Made by a program: the position numbers and the translations under genes. Positions 28,022 to 37,566 of a stretch of DNA of 46,201 nucleotides are shown here, one piece after another. This stretch comes from an uncultured bacterium (GTDB lineage: Bacteria; Desulfobacterota; BSN033; UBA1163), in contig CALIBK010000039.1 of NCBI GenBank assembly GCA_938045955.1, positions 1-46,201 on the forward strand, in the 5' to 3' direction. Each line of letters starts with the position of its first letter. Position 1 is the stretch's first letter. Below the pieces are notes generated by a model. The model saw nothing but the letters and a program-made list of their open reading frames with translations, had not been told where the DNA came from and did no database searches.

Positions 28022-30483
28022 TATCCCGTTAGAGAAGAGGGAGGTTCTAAAGAAAATCTTTCTCCGGGTTGAATTTTTAAAATGGTTTTTTCTTTAGGTT
28101 TGATTCGTTCCTCCACCGGGGCGAGTCCTTCCGGGAAAGCTTCAAGAATCGTGTCGGGTGAACTTCCATCCGCAGGAAGTCCTGTTTCAAGATTCACTCT
28201 CATCAAAACCACCCCTTCTGGTACCTTGAAGTGCTCCACAGGAGTACCTCGCAATGCCCTTTCCATAAAGGAGATCCAGATTGGAAGCGCTGCTCTCGCT
28301 CCTGTCTCGTTTTGGCCTAAAGAGGTTTTGTCATCAAAGCCCACCCAAACCGCAGCCAGAAGAGAGGGGGTGTATCCGATAAACCAGGCATCAGCGTAAT
28401 CACTGGAAGTCCCTGTCTTTCCAGCGACGGGTCGTCCAAGCACTTTTGCCCTTTGACCCGTCCCATGTTGAACCACCCCCTCGAGGAGATGGGTCATGAT
28501 GAAGGCATGCTGAGGAGAGAGGACCTGTTCTTTTTGGGAAGAGGGAAAAGAACCTTCTTCGTCTCCCTCGTCTCCTTCCCCATTTTCTTCTTCCTCGAAA
28601 GAGATATTTTCTTCAAGGACCTCTCCTCTCATCGTCACGATTTTCTTAATATAGATTGGTTTGATCTTTTCCCCACCATTGGCAAAGATACTGAAAGCCG
28701 AAGCAAGCTCGAGCATAGAAACACCTGAGGTACCTAAGGCAATGGAGAGATTCCTTTGAATGGGAGATTCAATCCCCATTCTTTTTATAAACTTAAGGGC
28801 ATGGTCGATTCCGATCTCCTCAAGAATTTTAACGGTGACGACATTTCGGGAATGAGCCAGAGCGTTCCGGAAGGTGATGGGGCCTAAAAAGTTTTTATCG
28901 TAATTTTTTGGAGCCCAGTAAGACCCTCCATCATAATTCGGATATTCTACCGGGGAATCCATAAGGATGGTAGAAGGAGTATACCCTTTTTCTAAGGCTG
29001 CGGCATAGATTAGAGGTTTGAAGGCAGAGCCTGGTTGACGACGGGAATAAACGACGCGATTAAACTGGCTTTCGCTAAAGTCTCGACCTCCCACCATGGC
29101 TTTAATATATCCTGTTTTCGGATCCAGACAGAGTAAGGCTCCCTGAACGAGAGGTTTTTGTTCAAGAGAGAGAATGAGGGATTGATCCTTGGGGGAGACC
29201 TCTTTAATTTTGACCTGAATGAGATCCCCGGGTTGGAGAAGATCACCAGGGCTCTTTATTTTTGAGGGTTTAAAATGAGAGGTGGGTTTTACCTGAAGGG
29301 CCCAGTGCATCTCGGAATAGGGAAGGATTCCTTTCCGATCCTCCACCCAGACTGTATAGATTTTTTTAGACTCTTCCTTTGAAAGAATGATCCCTTCAAA
29401 GATTTCATTCAAAGGAAGTGGGGAAAGGATCATTTTTTTCCGGTTTAGAAGTTCCTTTAGCTCTTTTTCAGAGACTCTGTCTATGGGTCCTCTAAATCCC
29501 TGCCGCTTATCCAATTCTCTCAATCCAGCTTCAATCGCCTGTTGGGCCGCCCTCTGAAGGTGAAGATCGAGTGTGGTATAGATCCTTAACCCCTCTCTAT
29601 AGAGTTTCTCCTTCCCATACTTTTTTTCTACCTGCTGGCGGATGAATTCAGTAAAATAGGGAGCCTTGCTGAAGAAGATGCTTTCCTTAGATTGAATTCG
29701 AATAGGGGCTCGAAGGGCAGCCTCTTTTTGACTTTGAGTAATGTAGTTCAACTCAGCCATTCTTCCCAATACATAGGCCTGACGTTCTTTGGCTCGATTG
29801 AAATGGTGGATCGGAGAGTAACGAGTGGGGGCCTTCACCAATCCTGCAAGCATCGCCATCTCAGGGAGCGTCAATTGTTGGACCTTTTTGTTAAAGTAAC
29901 TTTCAGAGGCCGCTTCAATTCCATAGGCCCCATTCCCGAGATAGATATGATTTAAATAGAGATGAAGGATTTCTTCCTTTGTAAGCGTCCGTTCAAGGCC
30001 AAAGGCATAAGCGATTTCCTTAAGTTTTCTAAGGAGACTTTTTTGAGGCGTCAAGAAGAAGGTTTTGGCGACCTGTTGAGTGATGGTACTCCCTCCCTGA
30101 ACAATCTTTCCCGCCATTAAGTTTTTTATGAGGGCTCGAAGGATTCCCTTCATATCGATTCCAGGATGGCGAAAGAATTCGGAATCTTCAGCAGCCAGAA
30201 AGGCTTTGATCAGCATGGGAGGGATCTGTTCATAAGGAATGGGGATTCGATTATTTAATAGAAATTTTCCGATGACCTCATCTTCTTCGGAATAAACAAT
30301 GGAATAGGAATGAGGTGAATTTTCCTTAAGGGAGGTAAAATCAGGGAGATGATACGAGAAATAAAGAAAGAGGGATGTCCCAAGACCGAGAAATAAGAAT
30401 AGAATAAGAATAGGGACCAAAAAGAAATAAGAGAATGTCTTTTTTCGACCTCTCTTCTTTCCCTTTTTATGTTTTCTTTTCAT
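28018..30483 (-). CDS. mrcA: Penicillin-binding protein 1A family (transglycosylase/transpeptidase)
   Basis: AAEDSEFFRHPGIDMKGILRALIKNLMAGKIVQGGSTITQQVAKTFFL; RQPGSAFKPLIYAAALEKG; AGKTGTSSDYADAWFIGYTP. Confidence 0.97.
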   Translation of the reverse strand: MKRKHKKGKKRGRKKTFSYFFLVPILILFLFLGLGTSLFLYFSYHLPDFTSLKENSPHSYSIVYSEEDEVIGKFLLNNRIPIPYEQIPPMLIKAFLAAEDSEFFRHPGIDMKGILRALIKNLMAGKIVQGGSTITQQVAKTFFLTPQKSLLRKLKEIAYAFGLERTLTKEEILHLYLNHIYLGNGAYGIEAASESYFNKKVQQLTLPEMAMLAGLVKAPTRYSPIHHFNRAKERQAYVLGRMAELNYITQSQKEAALRAPIRIQSKESIFFSKAPYFTEFIRQQVEKKYGKEKLYREGLRIYTTLDLHLQRAAQQAIEAGLRELDKRQGFRGPIDRVSEKELKELLNRKKMILSPLPLNEIFEGIILSKEESKKIYTVWVEDRKGILPYSEMHWALQVKPTSHFKPSKIKSPGDLLQPGDLIQVKIKEVSPKDQSLILSLEQKPLVQGALLCLDPKTGYIKAMVGGRDFSESQFNRVVYSRRQPGSAFKPLIYAAALEKGYTPSTILMDSPVEYPNYDGGSYWAPKNYDKNFLGPITFRNALAHSRNVVTVKILEEIGIDHALKFIKRMGIESPIQRNLSIALGTSGVSMLELASAFSIFANGGEKIKPIYIKKIVTMRGEVLEENISFEEEENGEGDEGDEEGSFPSSQKEQVLSPQHAFIMTHLLEGVVQHGTGQRAKVLGRPVAGKTGTSSDYADAWFIGYTPSLLAAVWVGFDDKTSLGQNETGARAALPIWISFMERALRGTPVEHFKVPEGVVLMRVNLETGLPADGSSPDTILEAFPEGLAPVEERIKPKEKTILKIQPGERFSLEPPSSLTGY

Positions 30484-30502
30484 AAGAAATTTAGAAGGAA
30501 TA

Positions 30503-30539
30503 AAAGAGGGAATCCCGAAGAACAGGATTTTCCCTCTTT
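30503..30539 (-). terminator. Rho-independent terminator downstream of the coiled-coil lipoprotein
   Basis: AAAGAGGGAA...TTCCCTCTTT stem followed by TTATT-type tract on the minus strand. Confidence 0.6.
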
Positions 30540-30558
30540 GGTGAGAATGAACCGATTT

Positions 30559-30852
30559 CTATTTCTTCTTCTTTTTAGAGAGCTGGGCCTTCAACTCTTC
30601 GACCTGTTTCTTTAAGGCCTCATTTTCTGCGGTCAACTGGGAGAGGAGGGCTTCCTTTTCAGCCATTTTTTGAATCTCTTCTTTTAGTTTTTGAATCTCC
30701 AGGTTTAATTTATTGTTATCTGACTTCAGGGCAGCATTTTCTGCTTTCAATTTCTCATTTTCTGCTTTAATATCTACCCCACAACCCCCAAAGGTGATCA
30801 GAACCACACCGATCAAAAGAAATAGCAGAGGAACCGAAACCTCCTTTTTCAT
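30559..30852 (-). CDS. Coiled-coil lipoprotein (Lpp-like)
   Basis: Lipobox FGGC; leucine/alanine heptads KAENEKLKAENAALKSDNNKL. Confidence 0.75.
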   Translation of the reverse strand: MKKEVSVPLLFLLIGVVLITFGGCGVDIKAENEKLKAENAALKSDNNKLNLEIQKLKEEIQKMAEKEALLSQLTAENEALKKQVEELKAQLSKKKKK

Positions 30853-31009
30853 CTCGACCTCCCTCCATAAAAATTTTTACAAAAAAAATTATATCTTATT
30901 TTTGTTTTGAAAATCAACTTTTTGGGGATGATCTATTTTTCTTCATTTGGAGAGGATGGATTACCTTTATGGAATCCATCCCTCATGGTTGGGAAAGTCG
31001 TTTTTTTAT

Positions 31010-31038
31010 TTGACTTCGAGAGGTAATTTTTGTATAAA
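31010..31038 (+). promoter_or_regulatory. Sigma70-type promoter for the LysM-NlpC/P60 gene
   Basis: TTGACT-N17-TATAAA. Confidence 0.65.
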
Positions 31039-31125
31039 TATTGCAAAGTTTCTTTCCCATTTTTCGATCATTTAAATCGATTGGGCGAGAATGATCAAAG
31101 TTTATAGAATGAGAGGAGGGAGTGA

Positions 31126-32025
31126 ATGATGGGGAAAAGAAACTTCTTATGGATCTTTCTGAGCTTTCTTATTTTCACTTTACCTTCCTTTAACCCAGCA
31201 GGCGCGGAAGAACGGTATATAGTGAAACCTGGAGATTCTCTTTATCGTATTTCTAAGAGTTATGGGATTTCTATGGAATCTATAAAAGAAGCCAATGGAT
31301 TGAAAAGCGATCTCCTCAAGCCTAAACAGATACTCCTCATTCCTTTATCTCGTGATAATCATTTCATGGATCTATCCGAAGAAACGACTCCTTATCTTGT
31401 CAAGCCGGGAGAGAGTCTCTATCAAATTTCGAAGAGAACGGGTTGTTCGATTGAGGAGATTCGGCGGATCAATCGGCTCCAGTCAATCCATCTGAAGGCA
31501 GGACAGACCCTTCTCTTACCCAAACGAACCAATTCCACAGAAGAAGAAAGTGAAGAACTTGGGGATAGTGAAGAGTTTCAAGAGCCCATCGAGCCCGAAG
31601 GGAGTATCGGGGAGTCCAATGGGAAATGGAGTAGCCCTGAAGAGAGAAGTCTTTTTATTCGAGTGGTCAAAAGTTTTTTGGGCATTCCTTATCGCCTGGG
31701 GGGAACAACGATTCGAGGGATCGACTGTTCTGCTTTTGTAAAGAAGATTTATGAAATCTTTAATATCTCTCTTCCCCGTACCGCGAAGGAACAACTCCAA
31801 ATAGGGAAGAAGATCGAAAGGGAGAAACTCACGGAAGGGGATTTGGTCTTTTTTAAAACAAGGAGGCAAAACCACCCCCATGTAGGCATCTACATAGGAA
31901 ATAATGAGTTTATCCATGCTTCCTCCCGAGGGAAGGAAGTTCGAATTGATAGATTGGATGCCCCTTATTTCCATATTCGATTTATCAAAGGGGTAAGGAT
32001 TAAGGAGATGGAAGGAGAGAGTTAA
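31126..32025 (+). CDS. LysM (x2) + NlpC/P60 peptidoglycan endopeptidase
   Basis: YIVKPGDSLYRISKSYGISMESIKEANGL; YLVKPGESLYQISKRTGCS; GIDCSAFVKKIYEIF; PHVGIYIGNNEFIHAS. Confidence 0.95.
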   Translation: MMGKRNFLWIFLSFLIFTLPSFNPAGAEERYIVKPGDSLYRISKSYGISMESIKEANGLKSDLLKPKQILLIPLSRDNHFMDLSEETTPYLVKPGESLYQISKRTGCSIEEIRRINRLQSIHLKAGQTLLLPKRTNSTEEESEELGDSEEFQEPIEPEGSIGESNGKWSSPEERSLFIRVVKSFLGIPYRLGGTTIRGIDCSAFVKKIYEIFNISLPRTAKEQLQIGKKIEREKLTEGDLVFFKTRRQNHPHVGIYIGNNEFIHASSRGKEVRIDRLDAPYFHIRFIKGVRIKEMEGES

Positions 32026-32028
32026 ATT

Positions 32029-32637
32029 ATGATCATTTCTATCAATCCAAAGAATCCTCAGCCCAGACTGGTTCGGAAGGTCGTAGAAATCCTTGAAAGA
32101 GGAGGCCTCATCGGGTATCCGACCGATACCATCTATGGAATAGGATGCGATCTCTTTCAACCGGAAGCTATTCGACGAATCCATCATTTAAAAAAGATGG
32201 AGCCCAAAAAGCCTTTAAGTTTTATCTGTGCGAATTTAAAAGATATCAGCCTCTATGCCTATGTTTCCGATTATGCCTATAAGATCATGAAGCGTCTTCT
32301 TCCTGGTCCCTATACCTTTATTTTAAAAGCGACGAAATTGGTTCCGAAGATTGCAATGACAAAACAGAAGACCGTTGGAATCCGAGTTCCGGATAATAAG
32401 ATTTGTTTAGCCTTGGTCCAGGCCTTAGGCCATCCGATCATCAGCACCAGTGTATATAAACCGGATGAGACCCTCTATAATGACCCTCGAGAAATTGAGG
32501 AACGGTTTGGAAAACAGCTCGATTTAGTGATTGACGGAGGGATCATTCTTCCGGAACATTCCAGCATTATCGATCTCACCGATGAAGTCCCTAAGGTTAT
32601 CCGAAAGGGAAAGGGAGATGTAAGTCTCTTCCTGTAA
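32029..32637 (+). CDS. L-threonylcarbamoyladenylate synthase (Sua5/YciO/YrdC)
   Basis: GGLIGYPTDTIYGIGCDL; KKMEPKKPLSFIC; GPYTFILKAT; VGIRVPDNKIC. Confidence 0.93.
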   Translation: MIISINPKNPQPRLVRKVVEILERGGLIGYPTDTIYGIGCDLFQPEAIRRIHHLKKMEPKKPLSFICANLKDISLYAYVSDYAYKIMKRLLPGPYTFILKATKLVPKIAMTKQKTVGIRVPDNKICLALVQALGHPIISTSVYKPDETLYNDPREIEERFGKQLDLVIDGGIILPEHSSIIDLTDEVPKVIRKGKGDVSLFL

Positions 32638-32662
32638 AAAAGTTTCGAAAGGAGAATCGGGG

Positions 32663-33232
32663 ATGGGACGAAAAAGGTTACCCCCTACCCCTCTGCTCTT
32701 TCCAACCCCCGTAGTTCTGGTCACCAGTGTCGATGAGAAAGGGAAGGCCAACATCATCACTCTTGCCTGGACAGGAGTAGTGAATTCAGATCCTCCAATG
32801 GTGGGAATTTCTATTCGACCCGAACGATACTCTCATGGGAATATTCAGAGGATAAAAGAATTTGTCGTGAACATTCCGTCTCAATCACTTCTCAGGAAGG
32901 TGGATGCCTGTGGAGTCCTCTCAGGAAGAGAGGTCGATAAATTTTCACTGATGGGGCTAACCGCCGTTCCTTCTGAAAAGGTAAGACCTCCTTTGATCGA
33001 TGAGTGTCCGGTTCAAATGGAGTGTGAGGTCAAACAGATGATTTCGCTGGGAAGCCATGACCTCTTTTTGGGTCAAATCGTGGCACTCCATGTCCGAGAG
33101 GAGGTCCAGAAGGAAAAAGGGAGAATTGATATTCTAAAGGCCTTACCGATTGTATACTGTCCTGGAGCTCACGAATACTGGAGTCTTGGCCGATACCTCG
33201 GCCATTATGGTTTCACCAAAGGGAAACCATGA
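32663..33232 (+). CDS. Flavin reductase-family protein
   Basis: PVVLVTSVDEKGKANIITLAWTGVVNSDPPMVGISIRPERYSHGNI. Confidence 0.88.
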   Translation: MGRKRLPPTPLLFPTPVVLVTSVDEKGKANIITLAWTGVVNSDPPMVGISIRPERYSHGNIQRIKEFVVNIPSQSLLRKVDACGVLSGREVDKFSLMGLTAVPSEKVRPPLIDECPVQMECEVKQMISLGSHDLFLGQIVALHVREEVQKEKGRIDILKALPIVYCPGAHEYWSLGRYLGHYGFTKGKP

Positions 33233-34071
33233 TTATCGATTGTCACACCCATATCTTTCCCGAAGAGATTCGAGAGGATCGGAAGACTTTCTGGAAAAAG
33301 GATCAGGGGTTTTCATCAATCTATCAAGAGCCCAAATCGAAAATAGCCGGTGTCGAAGAGTTGATTGAATCCATGGATCGTTTAGAAATCGATCGATCGG
33401 TCATCTGTGGATTTCCATGGGTTGATCCGATCCTTCTTTCCTTCCATAATGAATATTTAATGGAATCAGCAAATCGCTTTTCAAACCGACTCCTCGCTTT
33501 TATAGGACTTTCCTTCACAAACCCTGATTGGTCTTGGCAGGAATTGGAGAAGAGATTGAAAGAGGGGGCGAAAGGGGTGGGGGAGATTGCTTTTTATCAT
33601 CGTCCGTTGACCTTTGAGGATATCGAACGGATGAAACCCGTTCTTAAAAAAATGGAAGAGGGAAGAATTCCTATTATGCTTCATACCAATGAACTCATTG
33701 GACACCCTTATCCAGGGAAAGGAAAAACGCCTCTTGAAATATTCTTTGAATTCGTCGTTTCTTTTCCAGAACTTCCTGTGATTTTGGCCCACTGGGGAGG
33801 AGGGTTGCCTTTCTATGAACTTATGCCTGAAGTCTCTAAAGCCTTTCATCATGTTTGTTATGATACCGCCGCCTCTCCCTATCTTTATTCCAACAAGATC
33901 TTTAGGATCGTAAGGGAGATGGTCGGGATCGAAAAGATCCTTTTTGGTTCAGACTATCCCTTAATTTCCCCCGAGAGATACTTTAAGGAATTAGAAGAGT
34001 CCGGTCTTTCCGAACCGGATCGGGAAAAGATCTTGGGTAAAAACTTCTTATCCTTTATAGGCTCTGCGTAG
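33229..34071 (+). CDS. Amidohydrolase-family (TIM-barrel metal-dependent hydrolase)
   Basis: MIIDCHTHIFPEEI; VILAHWGGGLPFYELMPE; KILFGSDYPLISP. Confidence 0.92.
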   Translation: MIIDCHTHIFPEEIREDRKTFWKKDQGFSSIYQEPKSKIAGVEELIESMDRLEIDRSVICGFPWVDPILLSFHNEYLMESANRFSNRLLAFIGLSFTNPDWSWQELEKRLKEGAKGVGEIAFYHRPLTFEDIERMKPVLKKMEEGRIPIMLHTNELIGHPYPGKGKTPLEIFFEFVVSFPELPVILAHWGGGLPFYELMPEVSKAFHHVCYDTAASPYLYSNKIFRIVREMVGIEKILFGSDYPLISPERYFKELEESGLSEPDREKILGKNFLSFIGSA

Positions 34072-34465
34072 GGGTTCGCATCAGAGTGGATTTTCCTTCT
34101 GCCAGAACGGTTCCATCCCTGGCTTTAAGGGTAGCTCTCGCCCTTACCCATCTCTTTCTTATCTCAACGATCTCTCCATAAACCTCAAGGGGTTCAAGGA
34201 TCGGGGCAGGTTTTTTGAATTTGATCTCGAGAGAAGCCGTAACCGTGTCGTACCCTAACTCATAGGAAAGTTTTGCCATGGCTTCGTCCAGTAAAGTGGC
34301 AATAATCCCACCGTGAACCAATCCATCCCAACCCTGAAAGGTAGCAGGAGAGATAAACGTCGTCTTCAGGGTCTTTCCCTCTGGATCAACCTCAAAATGG
34401 AGTCTCAATCCATTGGGATTCTTCTTGCCACAGACGAAACAGTTTCCATTCGTTTCGAATTTCAT
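34055..34465 (-). CDS. PaaI-family hotdog thioesterase
   Basis: CFVCGKKNPNGLRLHFEV; GLVHGGIIATLLDEAMA. Confidence 0.92.
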   Translation of the reverse strand: MKFETNGNCFVCGKKNPNGLRLHFEVDPEGKTLKTTFISPATFQGWDGLVHGGIIATLLDEAMAKLSYELGYDTVTASLEIKFKKPAPILEPLEVYGEIVEIRKRWVRARATLKARDGTVLAEGKSTLMRTPTQSL

Positions 34466-34561
34466 TTTATTTCCCCCGGTTTATTCCTTATCGATGAGAG
34501 ATAATAAGTTGACTAATTCTTATAAATTATCATATAGTTTTTTTAAAGAGGTTGTCAATGG

Positions 34562-35356
34562 ATGGAAAGAAATGAACGTTATCTTGAAGTAGCTGTGAAA
34601 GCGGCCAGAGAAGCAGGACGAATTCAGAAACTTTATTTTGGCTCTTCCCTTCAAATCGAATTTAAGGGAGAGATTAACCCTGTGACAGAAGTGGATCGGC
34701 TCTGTGATCGGGCCATTTCAGAAATCCTTCTTCAGACCTTTCCAGATCATGATCTGCTCACCGAAGAGAGTCCTTTCGAAAAAAAAGGTTCTCCTTATCG
34801 ATGGATTGTTGACCCTATGGATGGTACAACGAACTACCTTCATGGATACCCTTGCTTTTGTGTCTCCATTGCCCTGGAATTTGAAAAAGAGGTCATTCTG
34901 GGAGTCGTGTATAATCCCATCCTCGATGAACTCTTTATTTCGGAGAAAGGTAAAGGGGCCTATCTGAATGGGAAAAAAATTTCTGTCTCCCAAGAAAAGA
35001 ATCTCTTTCGAAGCTTCCTGTCGACTGGATTTCCCTATGATGTTCATGACCATGGAGATTTTTATCTCCGTTACTTTCGTGAGTTTCTCATCAGAAGTTT
35101 TGCCATTCGAAGGCCAGGATCGGCTGCCCTTGATCTCTGTTACCTCGCCGCTGGTCGATTCGATGGATTCTGGGAGTTGAAACTTCAGCCTTGGGACGTT
35201 GCAGCCGGGGCCCTCATGGTGATGGAGGCCGGAGGAAAGATCACCGATTTCAGGGGACAACCATTCCATATTTATTCCAAAGAAGTCCTTGCCTCTAATG
35301 GATGGATTCACTCTCAGATGCTCGAAACCATCAAAGAGGCAGAGAAGAATCTTTAA
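34562..35356 (+). CDS. Inositol monophosphatase-family phosphatase
   Basis: DHDLLTEES; WIVDPMDGTTNYLHGYPCFCVSIAL; WELKLQPWDVAAGALMVMEAGG. Confidence 0.95.
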   Translation: MERNERYLEVAVKAAREAGRIQKLYFGSSLQIEFKGEINPVTEVDRLCDRAISEILLQTFPDHDLLTEESPFEKKGSPYRWIVDPMDGTTNYLHGYPCFCVSIALEFEKEVILGVVYNPILDELFISEKGKGAYLNGKKISVSQEKNLFRSFLSTGFPYDVHDHGDFYLRYFREFLIRSFAIRRPGSAALDLCYLAAGRFDGFWELKLQPWDVAAGALMVMEAGGKITDFRGQPFHIYSKEVLASNGWIHSQMLETIKEAEKNL

Positions 35357-35377
35357 GGCACTCAGAAAGGAGCTTCA

Positions 35378-36727
35378 TTGAAGAGACAGGATAGCCTTTT
35401 TGATCGCAAGGCCCAAAAACTTTTTGAGCGAGAGTCCCCTCTGGCAGACCGGATGAGACCAAGGAATTTGAATGAATTTATCGGTCAGGACCATCTTTTG
35501 GGCCCCGGAAAGATTCTTCGGCATGCGATAGAATCCGATCAGATCCCTTCGATGATCCTCTGGGGACCCCCTGGCTCCGGAAAGACCACCCTCGCCATGA
35601 TTATCGCATCAACTACAGGGGCACACTTTATCTCATTTAGTGCGGTGCTTTCAGGGGTAAAAGAGATTAAAGAGGTTCTTCAAGAAGCTAAAGAGGAATG
35701 GAGATATCGGAATCGAAAAACCATTCTTTTTGTGGATGAGATTCATCGCTTCAATAAAGCCCAACAGGATGCATTCCTTCCTTATGTAGAGAAGGGGACG
35801 ATTATCCTCATTGGTGCGACCACTGAAAACCCTTCTTTTGAAGTCATCTCTCCTCTTCTCTCTCGCACCAAAGTCTTCACCCTTCGGGCCTTAACAGAAG
35901 AAGAGGTAGAAGAAATTTTAAAACGAGCCCTCATAGATTCAGAGAGAGGATTGGGACGATTCCAGGTGGAGATGGAGCCAGAGGTTCTAAAGGGAATCAC
36001 CCGGATCGCCAATGGAGATGCAAGAATCGCACTGAACACCCTTGAGATGGTAGTACTCACTAAACCTCCCGAGCCCACCGGAATCAGGAGGATTCAGAGG
36101 AGAGACCTGGAAGAAGTGCTGGAAAGGAAAAGTTTTCTCTATGACAAAGGGGGGGAGGAACACTATAATCTCATCTCTGCTTTCCATAAGAGTTTGAGAG
36201 GGAGTGATCCTGACGCAGCCCTCTACTGGCTTGGAAGGATGCTCGAGGCTGGGGAGGACCCTCTCTACATTGCTCGAAGGATGATTCGATTTGCTTCTGA
36301 AGATATTGGAAATGCAGATCCTCAGGCCCTTCAGGTAGCAGTCTCAGCCATGGAAGCCTTTCATTTTATTGGACTTCCAGAAGGGGATCTTGCATTAGCT
36401 CAGGCCGCTGTCTATCTTGCTACGGCCCCTAAATCCAATGCCATTTATATGGCCTATCAGCAAGTGAAAAGGGACATTCGAGAACTTGAGAATCTTCCCG
36501 TTCCTCTTCATCTTCGGAACCCGGTCACTCCTTTGATGAAGGAATTGGGATATGGGAAAGATTATAAGTACCCTCACGACTTTCCAGAACATTTCGTTAA
36601 AGAAGAATATCTTCCGGAGAACCTGAAGGGGAGGATCTATTACCATCCTACAGAACAGGGTTTTGAAAGGGAGATTAAAAGAAGATTAGGGAGGTGGAGA
36701 AGAAAGAAGAGAGAGGAAACGAGATGA
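35378..36727 (+). CDS. rarA: Replication-associated recombination protein A
   Basis: LADRMRPRNLNEFIGQDHLLGPGKILRHAIESDQIPSMILWGPPGSGKTTLA; AAA+ clamp-loader-like; starts TTG. Confidence 0.95.
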   Translation: MKRQDSLFDRKAQKLFERESPLADRMRPRNLNEFIGQDHLLGPGKILRHAIESDQIPSMILWGPPGSGKTTLAMIIASTTGAHFISFSAVLSGVKEIKEVLQEAKEEWRYRNRKTILFVDEIHRFNKAQQDAFLPYVEKGTIILIGATTENPSFEVISPLLSRTKVFTLRALTEEEVEEILKRALIDSERGLGRFQVEMEPEVLKGITRIANGDARIALNTLEMVVLTKPPEPTGIRRIQRRDLEEVLERKSFLYDKGGEEHYNLISAFHKSLRGSDPDAALYWLGRMLEAGEDPLYIARRMIRFASEDIGNADPQALQVAVSAMEAFHFIGLPEGDLALAQAAVYLATAPKSNAIYMAYQQVKRDIRELENLPVPLHLRNPVTPLMKELGYGKDYKYPHDFPEHFVKEEYLPENLKGRIYYHPTEQGFEREIKRRLGRWRRKKREETR

Positions 36728-36729
36728 GA

Positions 36730-37485
36730 TTATCTCTTCTTTTTAACACCTTCTCCGGTCATGGGAACAAAGATGACCGGAATAATATCCTTCGTTTCAA
36801 ATTGGCCATGGTGTTTGGTAATCTTTTTTAGCTCTTGGGAATAGGTTCCAACGGGAATGACAAGTCTTCCCCCTTCTTTTAACTGGTCCAGAAGAGGTTT
36901 GGGAATATGATCTGGAGCACATGTCACAATAATTGCGTCAAAGGGAGACGCCTCAGGCCACCCTAAATACCCATCCCCTGTCTTGACATAAATATTTTTA
37001 TAACCTAACTCTTTGAGAAGTTTTTTGGCGGAAGTGGCCAGGGTTTCGATAATCTCAATGGTGTAGACTTCCCTGGCCAATTCAGCCAGGATAGCGGCCT
37101 GATAGCCTGACCCTGTCCCAACCTCTAAAACCTTTTCTTCTCCTTTTAATTCCAAAAGTTCAGTCATTAAGGCCACAATATAGGGTTGAGAAATCGTTTG
37201 TCCTTCTCCGATCGGGAGAGGCTGATCATTATATGCCAAAGATTGATATTCCTTGGGGACAAAAAGATGGCGTTCAACCTTTAACATAGCTGATAACACA
37301 CGAGGATCTTTCACCCCCCTCGCCTTGATCTGAGATTCTACCATTTGTTCTCGCATGGCTTTAAAATCCCTTCTCTCACTGCTCTCAAGGCCCTTCTTTC
37401 CATTCCCACAGGTAGTGAGGAGGAAGAAAAGGGTGATGATTAAAGTTAAGAAAGAAAAGAACACCAAAACTTTTTTCATAATCAA
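36730..37485 (-). CDS. pcm: Protein-L-isoaspartate O-methyltransferase with signal/lipoprotein N-terminus
   Basis: [61 protein letters not shown]. Confidence 0.95.
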   Translation of the reverse strand: MIMKKVLVFFSFLTLIITLFFLLTTCGNGKKGLESSERRDFKAMREQMVESQIKARGVKDPRVLSAMLKVERHLFVPKEYQSLAYNDQPLPIGEGQTISQPYIVALMTELLELKGEEKVLEVGTGSGYQAAILAELAREVYTIEIIETLATSAKKLLKELGYKNIYVKTGDGYLGWPEASPFDAIIVTCAPDHIPKPLLDQLKEGGRLVIPVGTYSQELKKITKHHGQFETKDIIPVIFVPMTGEGVKKKR

Positions 37486-37566
37486 AAAATATCACAGTGA
37501 TTAAAACCTTGTCAATCCTTGACAATTCTTCCACGGATCTGATAACTTAAAAATAAGAATTCAAAA

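Noticed and set aside
31066-31106. GATCATT...AATGATC inverted repeat upstream of the LysM-NlpC/P60 gene
   Set aside because: Short arms and AT-rich context; likely chance
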